DNA from: Paenibacillus dendritiformis
GTDB taxonomy: Bacteria > Bacillota > Bacilli > Paenibacillales > Paenibacillaceae
DNA length: 64,000 nt
NCBI RefSeq assembly: GCF_021654795.1
Contig: NZ_AP025344.1
Coordinates: 3,472,501 to 3,536,500, forward strand
Reading direction: 5' to 3'
Made by a program: the position numbers and the translations under genes. Of the stretch, positions 17,574 to 27,015 are shown in pieces. The notes beneath the pieces are model-generated. The model had not been told where the DNA came from and made no database searches. It saw nothing but the letters and a program-made list of their open reading frames with translations. Within the stretch, counting starts at the first letter, position 1. Each line of letters starts with the position of its first letter.

Positions 17574-18212
17574 CTAATACCATAGCGCGTCGATCATTCC
17601 ATTCTCCGCCTTGATATCCTGCAGCGTATAGATGGAGATCGGGAAATATTGAAAGCCGTAGGCGTATGGAGCCAGCTCATACAAGCCGAAGAAGAGGACA
17701 AGCTCCTTGTCCGTCATATAAAAATCTTGATCCGGCCGAATCTCGGTGAACGGCTCCAATACGGGAATGTCGCGCGCCTTAATCTGGGCGGCTACATGGT
17801 CCGACAGCACCTTCACATAAGGGGCTCCCGGCTTGAAAAGATCCGCCAGCTTCAGCTCCCGCCCGTTCCGGACATCCATCGTCATTCCGGCCTGATACGT
17901 CATCCCGTGCGCGGCATGAGCCGTATATCCATAGACGATGAGAGTGAGGCTGAGATAATGGCGTTCATTCAGCTTGGTCTCATAGGAGCCCGTTACCTCC
18001 GTCTCCGGCGCTTCTCCGTACCCGGTCATCCGGATGAGCCGGACCGCCTGGCGGCGAATCGCCACATTGATGCGGGATACCGCTTCGACCCCGTCACGGC
18101 CCCGAATCTGAGGCACGTAGACGGTCAGCTTCGGTCTGCGGATGACATACGTATCCACCTGGACCGGCAGCGGATACATCGTCGTGGCATCCGCTTCCGT
18201 TGATGTGGTCAT
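17574..18212 (-). CDS. DUF4163/DUF3298 (PdaC/RsiV-like) protein
   Basis: A 212-residue protein without signal peptide or membrane segment. The first half carries a DUF4163 (PdaC-like) pattern, with YVPQIRG near residue 33 and conserved SYETKLNERHYLSLTL. The second half has the DUF3298 pattern, HGMTYQAGMTMDVRNGRELKLADLF followed by FYMTDKELVLFF and the ending of YELAPYAYGFQYFPI. In anti-sigma factors and deacetylases these domains are extracellular; here the lack of an export signal is notable. GAGGGG precedes the ATG. Function unknown. Confidence 0.75.
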   Translation of the reverse strand: MTTSTEADATTMYPLPVQVDTYVIRRPKLTVYVPQIRGRDGVEAVSRINVAIRRQAVRLIRMTGYGEAPETEVTGSYETKLNERHYLSLTLIVYGYTAHAAHGMTYQAGMTMDVRNGRELKLADLFKPGAPYVKVLSDHVAAQIKARDIPVLEPFTEIRPDQDFYMTDKELVLFFGLYELAPYAYGFQYFPISIYTLQDIKAENGMIDALWY

Positions 18213-18304
18213 CTCTATCCCCTCGCTTCATCCTGGGTCATAATCCCAATATATGCGAGGAGAGGCGCGGCGTGACATTCGCCTAAGCGGCATTCCGCAC
18301 TCCA

Positions 18305-19033
18305 CTACTGGATAAGCGACTTCTCCGATTGGAGCAGGCGGCGTCCCTTCACGTCGACCGCGATCCGTCCTTCCTTCATTCCCCAGATGCGGGTCGCATA
18401 CTTCTCGGCCAGCTCGGCTTGATGGAATACGGCGATTACGATCTTCCGCTCCCGCTGACACAAGCCGCGGAACGTCTCCAGCACCGACTCGGCGGCCTTC
18501 GGATCCAGGCCGAGGACCGGCTCGTCCGCCAAGAGGACGTTGGCCCCGTGCACGAGGGCCCTCGCGATGGCGACACGCTGGCGCTCCCCGCCGCTGAGCT
18601 TGCTTGTCTCCTCATGCGCCTTGTCCAATAAGCCGAGCATCTCAAGCGTGTCCATCGCGCCCATATAATCATCCGAACGAACGATGCCGAGAGCCATCCG
18701 CCAGAGCGGCGTCTGATGGAAGCGCCCGATAAGCACATTCTTCAGCACTTTTCGATTCAGATTGAGGACCGGATTCTGTTCCAGATAAGCGAACTCGCGC
18801 ATCACCTTGCGCTTGCCGTTGACCTGATTCTCGAAAATATTGACACCGTCGACGTTATACTTGCCGCTCGTCCAGCTCTCGCGCATCGCGATGCATTTGA
18901 GCAGCGTCGATTTGCCGCTGCCGCTTGGACCGATGACGCCGACGAACTCGCCAGGCTCGAGCTCGAAGCTCAGCCGATCCAATATCGGCGGGGCCGGCGG
19001 ATACCGCTTGACCAGACGTTCTACTTTAATCAT
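18305..19033 (-). CDS. Orphan ABC ATPase, phosphonate-type (PhnC-like)
   Basis: A 242-residue ATPase. Walker A is GPSGSGKST, the Q-loop lies in YLEQNPVLNLNRKVLKNVLIGR (a PhnC-like segment), the signature is LSGGERQR and Walker B is VLLADEPVLGLDP; the switch His is in VFHQAELA. The N-terminus MIKVERLVKRYP and the RKVLKNVLIGR region resemble phosphonate importer ATPases. No permease or binding protein is adjacent, so it either serves a transporter elsewhere or has another role. AGAGGAG precedes the ATG. Confidence 0.85.
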   Translation of the reverse strand: MIKVERLVKRYPPAPPILDRLSFELEPGEFVGVIGPSGSGKSTLLKCIAMRESWTSGKYNVDGVNIFENQVNGKRKVMREFAYLEQNPVLNLNRKVLKNVLIGRFHQTPLWRMALGIVRSDDYMGAMDTLEMLGLLDKAHEETSKLSGGERQRVAIARALVHGANVLLADEPVLGLDPKAAESVLETFRGLCQRERKIVIAVFHQAELAEKYATRIWGMKEGRIAVDVKGRRLLQSEKSLIQ

Positions 19034-19148
19034 GGCATTGACTCCTCTCTATCCGTAAAAGGCATTCCGTTTCTCTTTCCTCTCGACCTGTTCCCAAAAT
19101 CGGCTTGCACCATATGAGCATATATTTATTAGTGTAGGAAGATGAGAC

Positions 19149-20330
19149 CTAACTTGCAAGCGTTTTTGCCTGCCGCTTGAAGATGAAGCCGAGCAGCGAG
19201 AAGCCGATGTACCAGAGGCCAAGCAGGTAGAACATGCTGCCCATCGACACGTACTGCAGCCCCAAGCCGGCCAGGTTCGGCCCGATAATACTGCCCAGGC
19301 TGAAGTGTACGGATGCGATCACATTCGCGGAAGGCAAGTATGCCTTCGGCAAAATATCCGCGGCATAGGCCAAGCCTAGCGAGAAGAAGGAGCCGACCAA
19401 TCCGCCGACCAACAGGAATAGAATCAAAATTCCCCAGACGCTCGTTCCGGCGAACGGGATGAGGAGGAATCCCGCTCCTCCGGTCAGGCCGCACGCCATC
19501 AATACCTTTTTGCGGTCGAACTTGTCGCTCAGTATGCCGAGCGGAAGCTGAAGGATAAGGCCCCCGATGCCGAAAAACGGCAGCAGGAAGGAGATCCAAT
19601 GCTCCTCCAGGCCGATGCGCAGCGCATAGATCGGGAAGTTGCTGTTCATCGATGCTTCCATATAGCCGTACAAGAAGGCGGGCAGCAGCGCGAACCAGGC
19701 CCATTGATATGAACGGGCATACCGCTTCTCGGGACGGGCGCCTTCATGCAAGCCTTCCACCGGCTGGTTCGGCAGCACGAACATCACGAGCCCGATGACG
19801 ACGAGGAACAGCGCGGCCATTACCAGGAACGGCGCGGAATCATGCACCCGGAGCAGATTAATGCCGAGCGGACCGAAGCTGAAGCCAAGCCCATAGGCCA
19901 TCCCGTACAGCGAAATATTCCGTCCCCGCCGGTGAGCCGGGCTGACGGAGACCGCCCACAGCTGGGTCGCGTAATGCAGGGCGCTGTCCCCCAGGCCGAC
20001 AATCATCCGCAGCGCGAACCAGACATAGATATTGGGCAGCAGCGGGAAGAGCACGATGGCCGCCGTGACGACGATGAGCCCGCCGAGAAGCATCCGCTTG
20101 TATCCTACCCGGAGCAGGATTCGCTCGACAGCGAACATCATGGCGAAGACGCCGACGTACAAAGCTGTCGCATTCAGCGCGTTCAGATCGGAAGGGACGC
20201 CCATCCGCTCCAGAAAGATCGTTAAGAGCGGGAGCAGCATTCCTTGACTCAATCCGGTAAATGTGACCACAATAATAAGAATGAAAAATTGCATGCTTGG
20301 AGAACTCGTAGTGAAACGCCTTGCTGACAT
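19149..20330 (-). CDS. MFS transporter
   Basis: A 393-residue permease with about twelve predicted helices. The family loop between helices 2 and 3 is present as RILLRVGYKRMLLGG, and its repeat in the second half as LGILSDKFDRKKVLMACG. Substrate is unknown; it looks like a drug-exporter-type antiporter. GGAGGAAAG precedes the ATG. It is divergent from an ArsR-type regulator with overlapping promoters, suggesting that regulator controls it. Confidence 0.9.
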   Translation of the reverse strand: MSARRFTTSSPSMQFFILIIVVTFTGLSQGMLLPLLTIFLERMGVPSDLNALNATALYVGVFAMMFAVERILLRVGYKRMLLGGLIVVTAAIVLFPLLPNIYVWFALRMIVGLGDSALHYATQLWAVSVSPAHRRGRNISLYGMAYGLGFSFGPLGINLLRVHDSAPFLVMAALFLVVIGLVMFVLPNQPVEGLHEGARPEKRYARSYQWAWFALLPAFLYGYMEASMNSNFPIYALRIGLEEHWISFLLPFFGIGGLILQLPLGILSDKFDRKKVLMACGLTGGAGFLLIPFAGTSVWGILILFLLVGGLVGSFFSLGLAYAADILPKAYLPSANVIASVHFSLGSIIGPNLAGLGLQYVSMGSMFYLLGLWYIGFSLLGFIFKRQAKTLAS

Positions 20331-20401
20331 GGACTTTCCTCCGCAAAACTATGATTTGAACGCTTGAAGCGGCGGCATCCGGCCGCCCCCGCAAGCTTCA
20401 T

Positions 20402-20449
20402 TTGACACCAACATTTCAACATTATAGTAGACAATAGGATGCAACACAA
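20402..20449. promoter_or_regulatory. Divergent promoter region between MFS and ArsR-type genes
   Basis: For the MFS gene (minus strand) TTGTGT, 17 bases, TATAAT spans 20421-20449. For the regulator (plus strand) TTGACA at 20402 is followed 15 bases later by TATAGT at 20423, a shorter spacer than usual. The two overlap head to head, which would allow one bound repressor to act on both. Confidence 0.5.
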
Positions 20450-20498
20450 TTCATAATGATAGAGTAACGCAATGTTATCCAAGGGGGCTCCGTAAGGC

Positions 20499-21410
20499 AT
20501 GACCTACCATGTTCGTATCGACTACTCATCGGTATATGAACTTATTGGAAGCTTTATGTTGTTCGTTCACCGGAAGTGGATCCGCAACGTAGAGAACGGA
20601 ATGGAATGGGCGCGCGGCATCGAGCAGCAGCTCCCTCCGCAGTGGAATGCGTACAGCGAGAAGATGCGGAAGCATTCGTTAAGCGACTTCGACATGCTCT
20701 ACGCGCTGGCGCTGGAGCGGAACCATAACGATATTCCTTCCTATCTCGAGCAGCTGGAACGGCTGACACCGGACGAGTGGGACAGGGTCAGACAAGAGAA
20801 TGGGCTGCGCCTGCACTCCTTCCGGCTGGAACGCTGCCTGGAGCTGTATGTTCCGGCGCTCCGATTCTGGTATGAACACTATATCCGTCGCTCGCTCCCG
20901 GAATGGGAACCGATACTTCTGCATGACGCGGAAGAGAAGCGGCGGTTGTTGGACAAAATACAGCCTCAGGATCTCATCGAGCTGGCCACGAACGGCGTCG
21001 TCATTCCGGAGCACGAGTCGGTTGACGAAGTGATTCTTGCCCCGATGTGGCACTATCGTCCGATTAATAATAACTGTACGTTCCGAAGACGGATTCTCGT
21101 CCTCTACCCGGTGGACAAGCCGGAACCGGATCTGATGATTCCGTCGCACAACCTGCGCCGCATGACCGAAGCATTGGCTGACGAGAAGCGGCTGCGCATC
21201 TTGCGTCTGGTCGGACAGAAGCCGTATACATTCGAGGAGATCCAGGAGTATATACCGCTGTCGACGGGGGCGCTCAAGCATCATCTGGCGGTCCTGCGCT
21301 CCGCGGGCTATATCCGGACGTACTGGAACGGCAAGGTGCAGCGGATCGCGCTGCGGCCGGAAGGGCTTGCGGATTTATCCGCTTTTCTCGAGGCCTACAT
21401 ACATTCATGA
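20499..21410 (+). CDS. ArsR-type winged-helix regulator with long N-terminal domain
   Basis: A 303-residue protein. The last 90 residues form an ArsR/SmtB-like winged helix: ALADEKRLRILRLVGQK, then TFEEIQEYIPLSTGALKHHLAVLRSAGYI (recognition helix), then the wing. The first 200 residues are a helical region without a motif I know. AAGGGGG precedes the ATG. Its position facing the MFS gene suggests local control of that transporter. No CxC metal-binding motif is visible, so a metal ligand is unlikely. Confidence 0.82.
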   Translation: MTYHVRIDYSSVYELIGSFMLFVHRKWIRNVENGMEWARGIEQQLPPQWNAYSEKMRKHSLSDFDMLYALALERNHNDIPSYLEQLERLTPDEWDRVRQENGLRLHSFRLERCLELYVPALRFWYEHYIRRSLPEWEPILLHDAEEKRRLLDKIQPQDLIELATNGVVIPEHESVDEVILAPMWHYRPINNNCTFRRRILVLYPVDKPEPDLMIPSHNLRRMTEALADEKRLRILRLVGQKPYTFEEIQEYIPLSTGALKHHLAVLRSAGYIRTYWNGKVQRIALRPEGLADLSAFLEAYIHS

Positions 21411-21475
21411 CAACAAGCCTGATTGCAGCCTCTTGCGCTGTTGCGGCTCTGATAGCGTCAAGGAGGTGGTTCGGC

Positions 21476-22225
21476 ATGACCGTGATGCCGAGACAGACGA
21501 TATTATTCGATCTGGACGATACGCTCGTCCATTGCAACAAATATTTTGACATCGTCATCCAACAATTTCTCGATACGATGATGACGTGGTTCGCGCCGTG
21601 GAAGCTGCCGGCCGAGGATATCCGCGCGGTGCAGGTCCGCATCGATATTGCCGGCGTGCAGGACAACGGCTTTCAGAGCGAGCATTTCCCTCGCTCGTTC
21701 ATCCAGACCTACGATCACTTCACTGCGTTGACCGGACGAGCCTCGTCCGCCGACGAGTCCGAGCTGCTCTGGAAGCTGGGGATGAGCGTCTACGAATTCG
21801 AGATCGAGCCTTATCCCGGCATGATCGAGACGCTCGATCGGCTGCGGGATGACGGGCATGAACTCTTCCTGTATACCGGCGGGGAACAAGTGATTCAAGA
21901 GCGCAAAATCGCGCAAATGAAGCTGTCCGACTATTTCGGAGATCGGATATTCATTCGCCGGCATAAGACAGCGGACGCGCTGTCCTCCATCGTGCGGGAA
22001 CAAGGCTTCCCGGCCGAGAGCACCTGGATGATCGGCAATTCGCTGCGAACCGACGTGATTCCCGCCCTGCGGAGCGGCCTGAATGCCATTTACTTGAAGC
22101 AGGCGAACGAATGGGCATTTAACATTGTCGATATCGATGCCGAGCCGAACGGCGCTTTTGAGACCATCGAGCAATTGACTGACGTGCCTCGCGTCATTCG
22201 CAACTGGATATTGACCCCGCGGTAA
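21476..22225 (+). CDS. HAD-superfamily hydrolase
   Basis: A 249-residue phosphatase-like protein. The ATG at 21476 is chosen because AAGGAGG lies nine bases upstream; the open frame reaches back into the regulator gene. Motif I is LFDLDDTLVH, motif II is LYTGG, the motif III Lys is probably in the RRHKT region, and motif IV is WMIGNSLRTDV (Asp later than usual). The long cap between residues 25 and 110 is class-I-like. Substrate unknown. It follows the regulator by 65 bases and may be in one transcript with it. Confidence 0.85.
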   Translation: MTVMPRQTILFDLDDTLVHCNKYFDIVIQQFLDTMMTWFAPWKLPAEDIRAVQVRIDIAGVQDNGFQSEHFPRSFIQTYDHFTALTGRASSADESELLWKLGMSVYEFEIEPYPGMIETLDRLRDDGHELFLYTGGEQVIQERKIAQMKLSDYFGDRIFIRRHKTADALSSIVREQGFPAESTWMIGNSLRTDVIPALRSGLNAIYLKQANEWAFNIVDIDAEPNGAFETIEQLTDVPRVIRNWILTPR

Positions 22226-22231
22226 GAGGAC

Positions 22232-22262
22232 AGGCCGGCTTCGAGAGAGCCGGCCTTCTGTT
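22232..22262 (+). terminator. Possible terminator after HAD gene
   Basis: AGGCCGGCT, seven-base loop, AGCCGGCCT, then TCTGTTAT. The stem is strong; the U-run is weak. Confidence 0.6.
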
Positions 22263-22342
22263 ATAGTTGCATTACCCTCCCATCGCTCGGCATGATCGCC
22301 CTCGTCCCGCCTGCGCATGCCGCATGACTCCCCAGGCTATGC

Positions 22343-24628
22343 CTATGCCTCTGCCGTTAACTTCCCGGTCTCCGCGCTCGCCAGAACGATGCGGGCTTGC
22401 GTCTCGGAGCCGTCCGGCAGGACCAGCTTCATCCTCGCGGTCTTGCCCTTCTCGATCAGCGCCCTCACCTGCGTATCGGTAAGCTTGCGGCCGAAGCTTT
22501 CCTTCCAGATGACGAAGCCGCAGCCCTGCTTGTAATTCGAGCAGCCATACCCTTTGCGCCCCATAAATATGACGCCTCCGCATCCGGGGCGCGGACAAGT
22601 CCCGACAATGGACGGCCCCTCGCCCCGCTGCGTATCCGCCGTCTTGACCGCGGCGCTCCGCTTGGAAGATGGGCGGCTCCCGGCCGCTGCCGGACGGCCC
22701 TGCGCGGAATGCGCCGCCTCGGACGCTTGTCCGGCTGCGCTCTTGCGCCGGCGCGAGCTCTTCTGCTTCGGTTCGGCGCTCTCGAAGGAGTTCTTCGCCG
22801 CCCGCGCCTGCAGCCTTACTTTGTCTACAATCATCGTTGCGAATTTTTTGACATTTTCCATAAATTGAACATCGGAAGCCGCGCCCCGGGAAATTTCCGT
22901 CAGCCGCCGCTCCCATTGCCCGGTCATCTCCGGCGATGTCAACAGATCAATGCCTGCCGCCCGGATAAGCTCGACCGCCGTGCGGCCTTTTTGGGTCACC
23001 TGGATCGTCTTGCCCTTCATCTCGATATAGCCCACTTTTTTGAGACGCTCGATCGTGGCGGCCCGAGTGGCCGGCGTGCCCAGACCGGAATCCTTCATCG
23101 CATCGCGCAGCTCCTCGTCTTCAATCTGCTTGCCCGCGCTCTCCATCGCCTTGAGCAGCGTGCCCTCCGTATAGGGCTTGGGCGGCTGGGTTTCCTTATC
23201 CTTGACCACGGCGCGGACACAATGAGCCGCCTCGTCGGGATTGACCCGGAACGGCTCCTCGACCTCGATCTCTTCCGCTTCTTCCTCCTTGCTCTTCCCT
23301 CTGCCGGACTTGGGCTTCTCCTTCTTCAGATCGGCGTAGATGGCTTTCCAGCCGATATGGAGCAGCTCTTTGACCGAGGTTTTGAAGGTCTCTCGTTCGA
23401 CCTCCGTCATGACCGTATGGACCTTGTATTCCGCGGCCGGATAGAACTGGGAGAGGAAGCGGCGCACGATAAGATCGTACAGCTTCTGTTCATCGGGAGA
23501 CAGACCCGAGGCCTTCCGCTGGGTCGGCAGAATCGCATGGTGATCCTCGACCTTGGCCGGATTGCATATGTATTTGTTCCCTTTATGAACGAGAGCCCGG
23601 TTCGCTCCCTTCGCCCACTCGTCATATGCCGTCCCCTGGAGCACGGACAGCGCTTTGTGCATCTCCGGAATATTCTGTTCCGTCACATAGTTCGAATTCG
23701 TCCGCGGATATGAGATGACCTTATGCTTCTCGTACAGCGACTGGGCGATATCCAACGTTTTCTTCGCCGAGAACCCGTAGCGGCTGTTCGCTTCCCGCTG
23801 CAGCAAGGTCAGATCATACAGACGGAAAGGATATTCCTTCGTCTCCTTCGCTTGGTAGGAGGCGATCCGTCCCGTCTTCCCCTGCACCTTCGCCGCCAAG
23901 GCCTCGGCCCGCGCCCGGTCGGTGATCCGCTCGCCCTGCCATAGACCCTGGTATGTGCCATCCCCTTGCGAGAAATGGCCTTCGACCTCGAAATATTTCA
24001 ACGAAGTAAAGGCTTCAATCTGCTTCTGCCGCTCATAAATAAGCGCGAGCACAGGCGTCTGCACTCGGCCTACGGACAGCAGAACGTTATGCTTCGTCGT
24101 GAAGGCGCGAGACCCGTTCATCCCTATCAGCCAATCCGCTTCGCTCCGGGCGCTTGCCGCCTTGGTCAGATTATCATACTCCGATCCGTCCTTCAGCTCG
24201 GCGAAGCCCCGCCGAATCGTCTCCGGGGTCAGATCGGATATCCAGAGCCGCTTCACCGGATGCTTTAATTTCAAATAACGCTGGATGAGCGAAAAGATAT
24301 ATTGTCCTTCCCTTCCGGCGTCGCAAGCGTTGACCAGCAGATTGCTGCGCTTGGCCAGCTCTGCGATGACCTTCAGTTGATCCTTCGTCTTGCGGTATGC
24401 GATCAGCTTGAAGTCGCCGGGTATAATCGGAAGGTCGTTGATATTCCATTTCTTATACTTCATATCATAAGCTTCCGGCTCGGCGAGTCCGACCAAATGC
24501 CCGATTGCCCATGTAATGATATAGGTGTCCCCTTCCAGATAGGAACGGTGATTTCTCGCCTTCGGTTCTATGGCGGCAGCGATATTCCGTCCCATATCCG
24601 GCTTCTCCGCAATAATCAGCGTCTTCAT
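22343..24628 (-). CDS. topB: DNA topoisomerase III
   Basis: A type IA topoisomerase of 761 residues that passes single strands and decatenates DNA. The Toprim domain starts at MKTLIIAEKPDMGRNIA and has the acidic NACDAGREGQYIF motif; the active-site Tyr lies in ISYPRTNSNYV near residue 310. After the core (to about residue 600) comes a low-complexity Ala/Ser/Arg/Lys linker, then a C-terminal zinc-ribbon-like part with four Cys (CPRPGCGG, GYGCSNYKQGCGF). GGGGGAG precedes the ATG. It stands alone between convergent and unrelated genes. Confidence 0.95.
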   Translation of the reverse strand: MKTLIIAEKPDMGRNIAAAIEPKARNHRSYLEGDTYIITWAIGHLVGLAEPEAYDMKYKKWNINDLPIIPGDFKLIAYRKTKDQLKVIAELAKRSNLLVNACDAGREGQYIFSLIQRYLKLKHPVKRLWISDLTPETIRRGFAELKDGSEYDNLTKAASARSEADWLIGMNGSRAFTTKHNVLLSVGRVQTPVLALIYERQKQIEAFTSLKYFEVEGHFSQGDGTYQGLWQGERITDRARAEALAAKVQGKTGRIASYQAKETKEYPFRLYDLTLLQREANSRYGFSAKKTLDIAQSLYEKHKVISYPRTNSNYVTEQNIPEMHKALSVLQGTAYDEWAKGANRALVHKGNKYICNPAKVEDHHAILPTQRKASGLSPDEQKLYDLIVRRFLSQFYPAAEYKVHTVMTEVERETFKTSVKELLHIGWKAIYADLKKEKPKSGRGKSKEEEAEEIEVEEPFRVNPDEAAHCVRAVVKDKETQPPKPYTEGTLLKAMESAGKQIEDEELRDAMKDSGLGTPATRAATIERLKKVGYIEMKGKTIQVTQKGRTAVELIRAAGIDLLTSPEMTGQWERRLTEISRGAASDVQFMENVKKFATMIVDKVRLQARAAKNSFESAEPKQKSSRRRKSAAGQASEAAHSAQGRPAAAGSRPSSKRSAAVKTADTQRGEGPSIVGTCPRPGCGGVIFMGRKGYGCSNYKQGCGFVIWKESFGRKLTDTQVRALIEKGKTARMKLVLPDGSETQARIVLASAETGKLTAEA

Positions 24629-24654
24629 CTGCTCCCCCCGTCTCTCTGGCGAAC

Positions 24655-24682
24655 GACAGAAAGCCGCGCTATGGATAGCGCA
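24655..24682 (-). terminator. Weak hairpin after gltD
   Basis: On the minus strand GCGCTA, TCCA loop, TAGCGC, then GGCTTTC. It lies 35 bases after gltD and just upstream of topB. The poor U-run makes it uncertain. Confidence 0.35.
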
Positions 24683-24716
24683 GCTTCTTGCAGCGTTCTC
24701 TTCTCTTTATTATTCC

Positions 24717-26210
24717 TCATTCCGGGCAGGATGACAAGTGATCCGCGAGATACCTGTTCACTTCGCGGGCGGCTTCCCGTCCCTCGTGGATGGCCCAGAC
24801 GACCAAGCTCTGTCCGCGCCGCATATCTCCGGCGGCAAAGACATTGCTGATTTTCGTCCCGTATTTGCCTCTGACCGCCTTCACATTGGTATGCCGATCC
24901 GTATCCAGCTCGAGCTGATCGATGAGCGTCGCCTCCGGTCCGTCGAAGCCGACCGCGATAATCACGAGCTGCGCCGGATAGACCCGCTCCGTTCCCGGGA
25001 TTGGCCGATACGTCTTCCGTCCCTGCTCGTCGACGATCCGCTCAATCTCAACCGTGTGCAGCTCCTTCACGCGCCCTTCCCCATCGCCGACGAAGCGCGT
25101 CGTCATGATGGAAAATTCGCGCGGATCGCGTCCGTACAAGGCCTTCGCTTCCTGGTGCGCATAATCGAGCGTATACACATTCGGGAACTGCGGCCAAGGA
25201 TTGGCGGCCTCGTCGCGCACGGCCGGAGCCTGTGGACGCGTGCCGAATTGCGTAATGCTGCGGCAGCCGTGGCGCAGCGCGGTCGCTACGCAGTCGGTCC
25301 CCGTGTCGCCGCCGCCGATGACGATGACATCCTTGCCTGCCGCCGACAGGTAGCTGCCGTCCTCCAGGCCGGAGTTCAGATAACTCTTAATCGTTCCGTT
25401 CAAATAGTCCATCGCATAGTGAATGCCTTCGAGTTGGCTGCCTTCGATGACGAACTCGCGCGGCTTCGTCGCCCCGGCGCACAGCACGACGGCATCATAC
25501 TGCTCGACCAGCTCGCGGGCCGGAATATCGGTTCCGATCTCGATATTCGTCACGAAGCGGATCCCTTCCTCGGCGAGCAGCCGCACCCGCCGATCCACCA
25601 CTTCCTTGTCCAGCTTCATCGTCGGAATGCCGTACGTAAGCAGACCCCCGATCCGATCGTCACGCTCGTATACCGTGACGGAATGCCCGGCCTGATTGAG
25701 CTCATCCGCGCAGGCCAATCCCGCCGGTCCCGATCCGACGACCGCGACCCGCTTGCCGGACCGGCGCTGCGGAGGCTTCGCCGTCACCCAGCCTTCGCGG
25801 AAGCCGCGTTCGATAATCTCTTCCTCGATGGACTTGATCGTGACCGGCTCGCCGATGAGCCCTACCGTACACGACCCTTCGCATGGCGCCGGACAAACCC
25901 TTCCCGTAAATTCGGGGAAGTTATTCGTGGCCTGAAGCCGTTCGAGCGCTTCCCGCCATAGCCCGCGGTACACGAGATGATTCCACTCCGGAATCAGATT
26001 GTTCACCGGGCAGCCGGAGGTGCCGGACGCCAGCTCCATCCCCGTATGGCAGTAGGGCGTGCCGCAATCCATGCAGCGGGACGCCTGGGTCCGCAGTTCC
26101 TCTTCGGACAAGCGAAGATGGAATTCCTTCCAATCCAGCACCCGTTCAGCCGGGTCCCGTTCCGCTTGTATTTGTCGAGAATATTCCATAAATCCGTTCG
26201 GCGTTGACAT
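24717..26210 (-). CDS. gltD: Glutamate synthase small (beta) subunit
   Basis: A 497-residue flavoprotein that supplies electrons from NADPH to the large glutamate synthase subunit. I chose the ATG at 26210, behind GGAGGAG; the frame is open 31 codons further. The N-terminal iron-sulfur region has CMDCGTPYC and later CPVNN, CPAPCEGSC; the FAD motif is VAVVGSGPAGLACADELNQAG-like near residue 150, and the NADPH motif VIGGGDTGTDC near residue 290. The end AAGDMRRGQSLVVWAI is typical. No gltA/gltB large-subunit gene is adjacent. Confidence 0.93.
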   Translation of the reverse strand: MSTPNGFMEYSRQIQAERDPAERVLDWKEFHLRLSEEELRTQASRCMDCGTPYCHTGMELASGTSGCPVNNLIPEWNHLVYRGLWREALERLQATNNFPEFTGRVCPAPCEGSCTVGLIGEPVTIKSIEEEIIERGFREGWVTAKPPQRRSGKRVAVVGSGPAGLACADELNQAGHSVTVYERDDRIGGLLTYGIPTMKLDKEVVDRRVRLLAEEGIRFVTNIEIGTDIPARELVEQYDAVVLCAGATKPREFVIEGSQLEGIHYAMDYLNGTIKSYLNSGLEDGSYLSAAGKDVIVIGGGDTGTDCVATALRHGCRSITQFGTRPQAPAVRDEAANPWPQFPNVYTLDYAHQEAKALYGRDPREFSIMTTRFVGDGEGRVKELHTVEIERIVDEQGRKTYRPIPGTERVYPAQLVIIAVGFDGPEATLIDQLELDTDRHTNVKAVRGKYGTKISNVFAAGDMRRGQSLVVWAIHEGREAAREVNRYLADHLSSCPE

Positions 26211-26422
26211 GCTGACTCCTCCATCCGTTCGCGTAGCAATCGCGAAGCCTTTTTCGCAATTGTGCCGATTGATGACATGTCCGGACATCGGACGTTCCGG
26301 CATGTGTGTGCCAATGATCGTACCTTAAACGCTGTCCCGGAACATATGGAGTCGATCACGAATGATTTGCATTTCAATACATATGGAAATGGTCACTGCC
26401 CGCTCGCTGAGCTGGTCTCGCG

Positions 26423-26911
26423 TCACGCTTCCTTCCGAACGTAGGTCTGAAAACGGTGCGGATACCGGTTCTTCTCGTCGACCGGTCCCTCGGCCTCCCC
26501 CGCCAGTTCCCAGAGCGACTCGTCATAAGCCGGAAAATATTCGTCCCCCTCGAATTCGGCGTCGATCCGCGTCACCAGCAGCTTGTCCGCATAAGGAAGG
26601 AACTCGCGGTATATTTGGGCGCCGCCCATCACCATCATTTCCTCCTCCGCCGCCAGCGGCAGCACGGACCCGATATGATGCATGACTTCCGCATCGGGCA
26701 CGGTCCAATCCGGGTTGCGGGTCAGCACAATATTGCGCCGGTTCGGCAGCGCCTTCCCCAGCGACTCATACGTCTTGCGCCCCATGACGACCGTCTTCCC
26801 CTGCGTCATCGCCTTGAAATAAGCCATATCGCTCGGCAGCCGCCATGGCATCCCGTTGTCCTTGCCAATAAGACGGCGCTTGTCCATCGCCCAGATCATC
26901 GTTACCGGCAT
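26423..26911 (-). CDS. folA: Dihydrofolate reductase
   Basis: A 162-residue enzyme that makes tetrahydrofolate. I chose the ATG at 26911, with AGGGAG ten bases upstream, giving the usual length. It shows MIWAMDKRRLIGKDNGMPWRLP with the substrate-loop Trp, the acidic active-site Asp in LPSDMAYFK, VVMGRKTYESLG, NIVLTRN, and VMGGAQIYREFLP. It lies downstream of thyA, the enzyme that consumes methylene-tetrahydrofolate and makes dihydrofolate, a common pairing. Confidence 0.96.
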   Translation of the reverse strand: MPVTMIWAMDKRRLIGKDNGMPWRLPSDMAYFKAMTQGKTVVMGRKTYESLGKALPNRRNIVLTRNPDWTVPDAEVMHHIGSVLPLAAEEEMMVMGGAQIYREFLPYADKLLVTRIDAEFEGDEYFPAYDESLWELAGEAEGPVDEKNRYPHRFQTYVRKEA

Positions 26912-27015
26912 CGCGGTGCGTCTCCCTTCTGTCTCTTTTATTCCATAATAAAGGCTCCCGATACTATCTTCTATAGTCCCCGTCGTCATTCGCGTCTTGA
27001 GCTGCTGTTCAAAGC

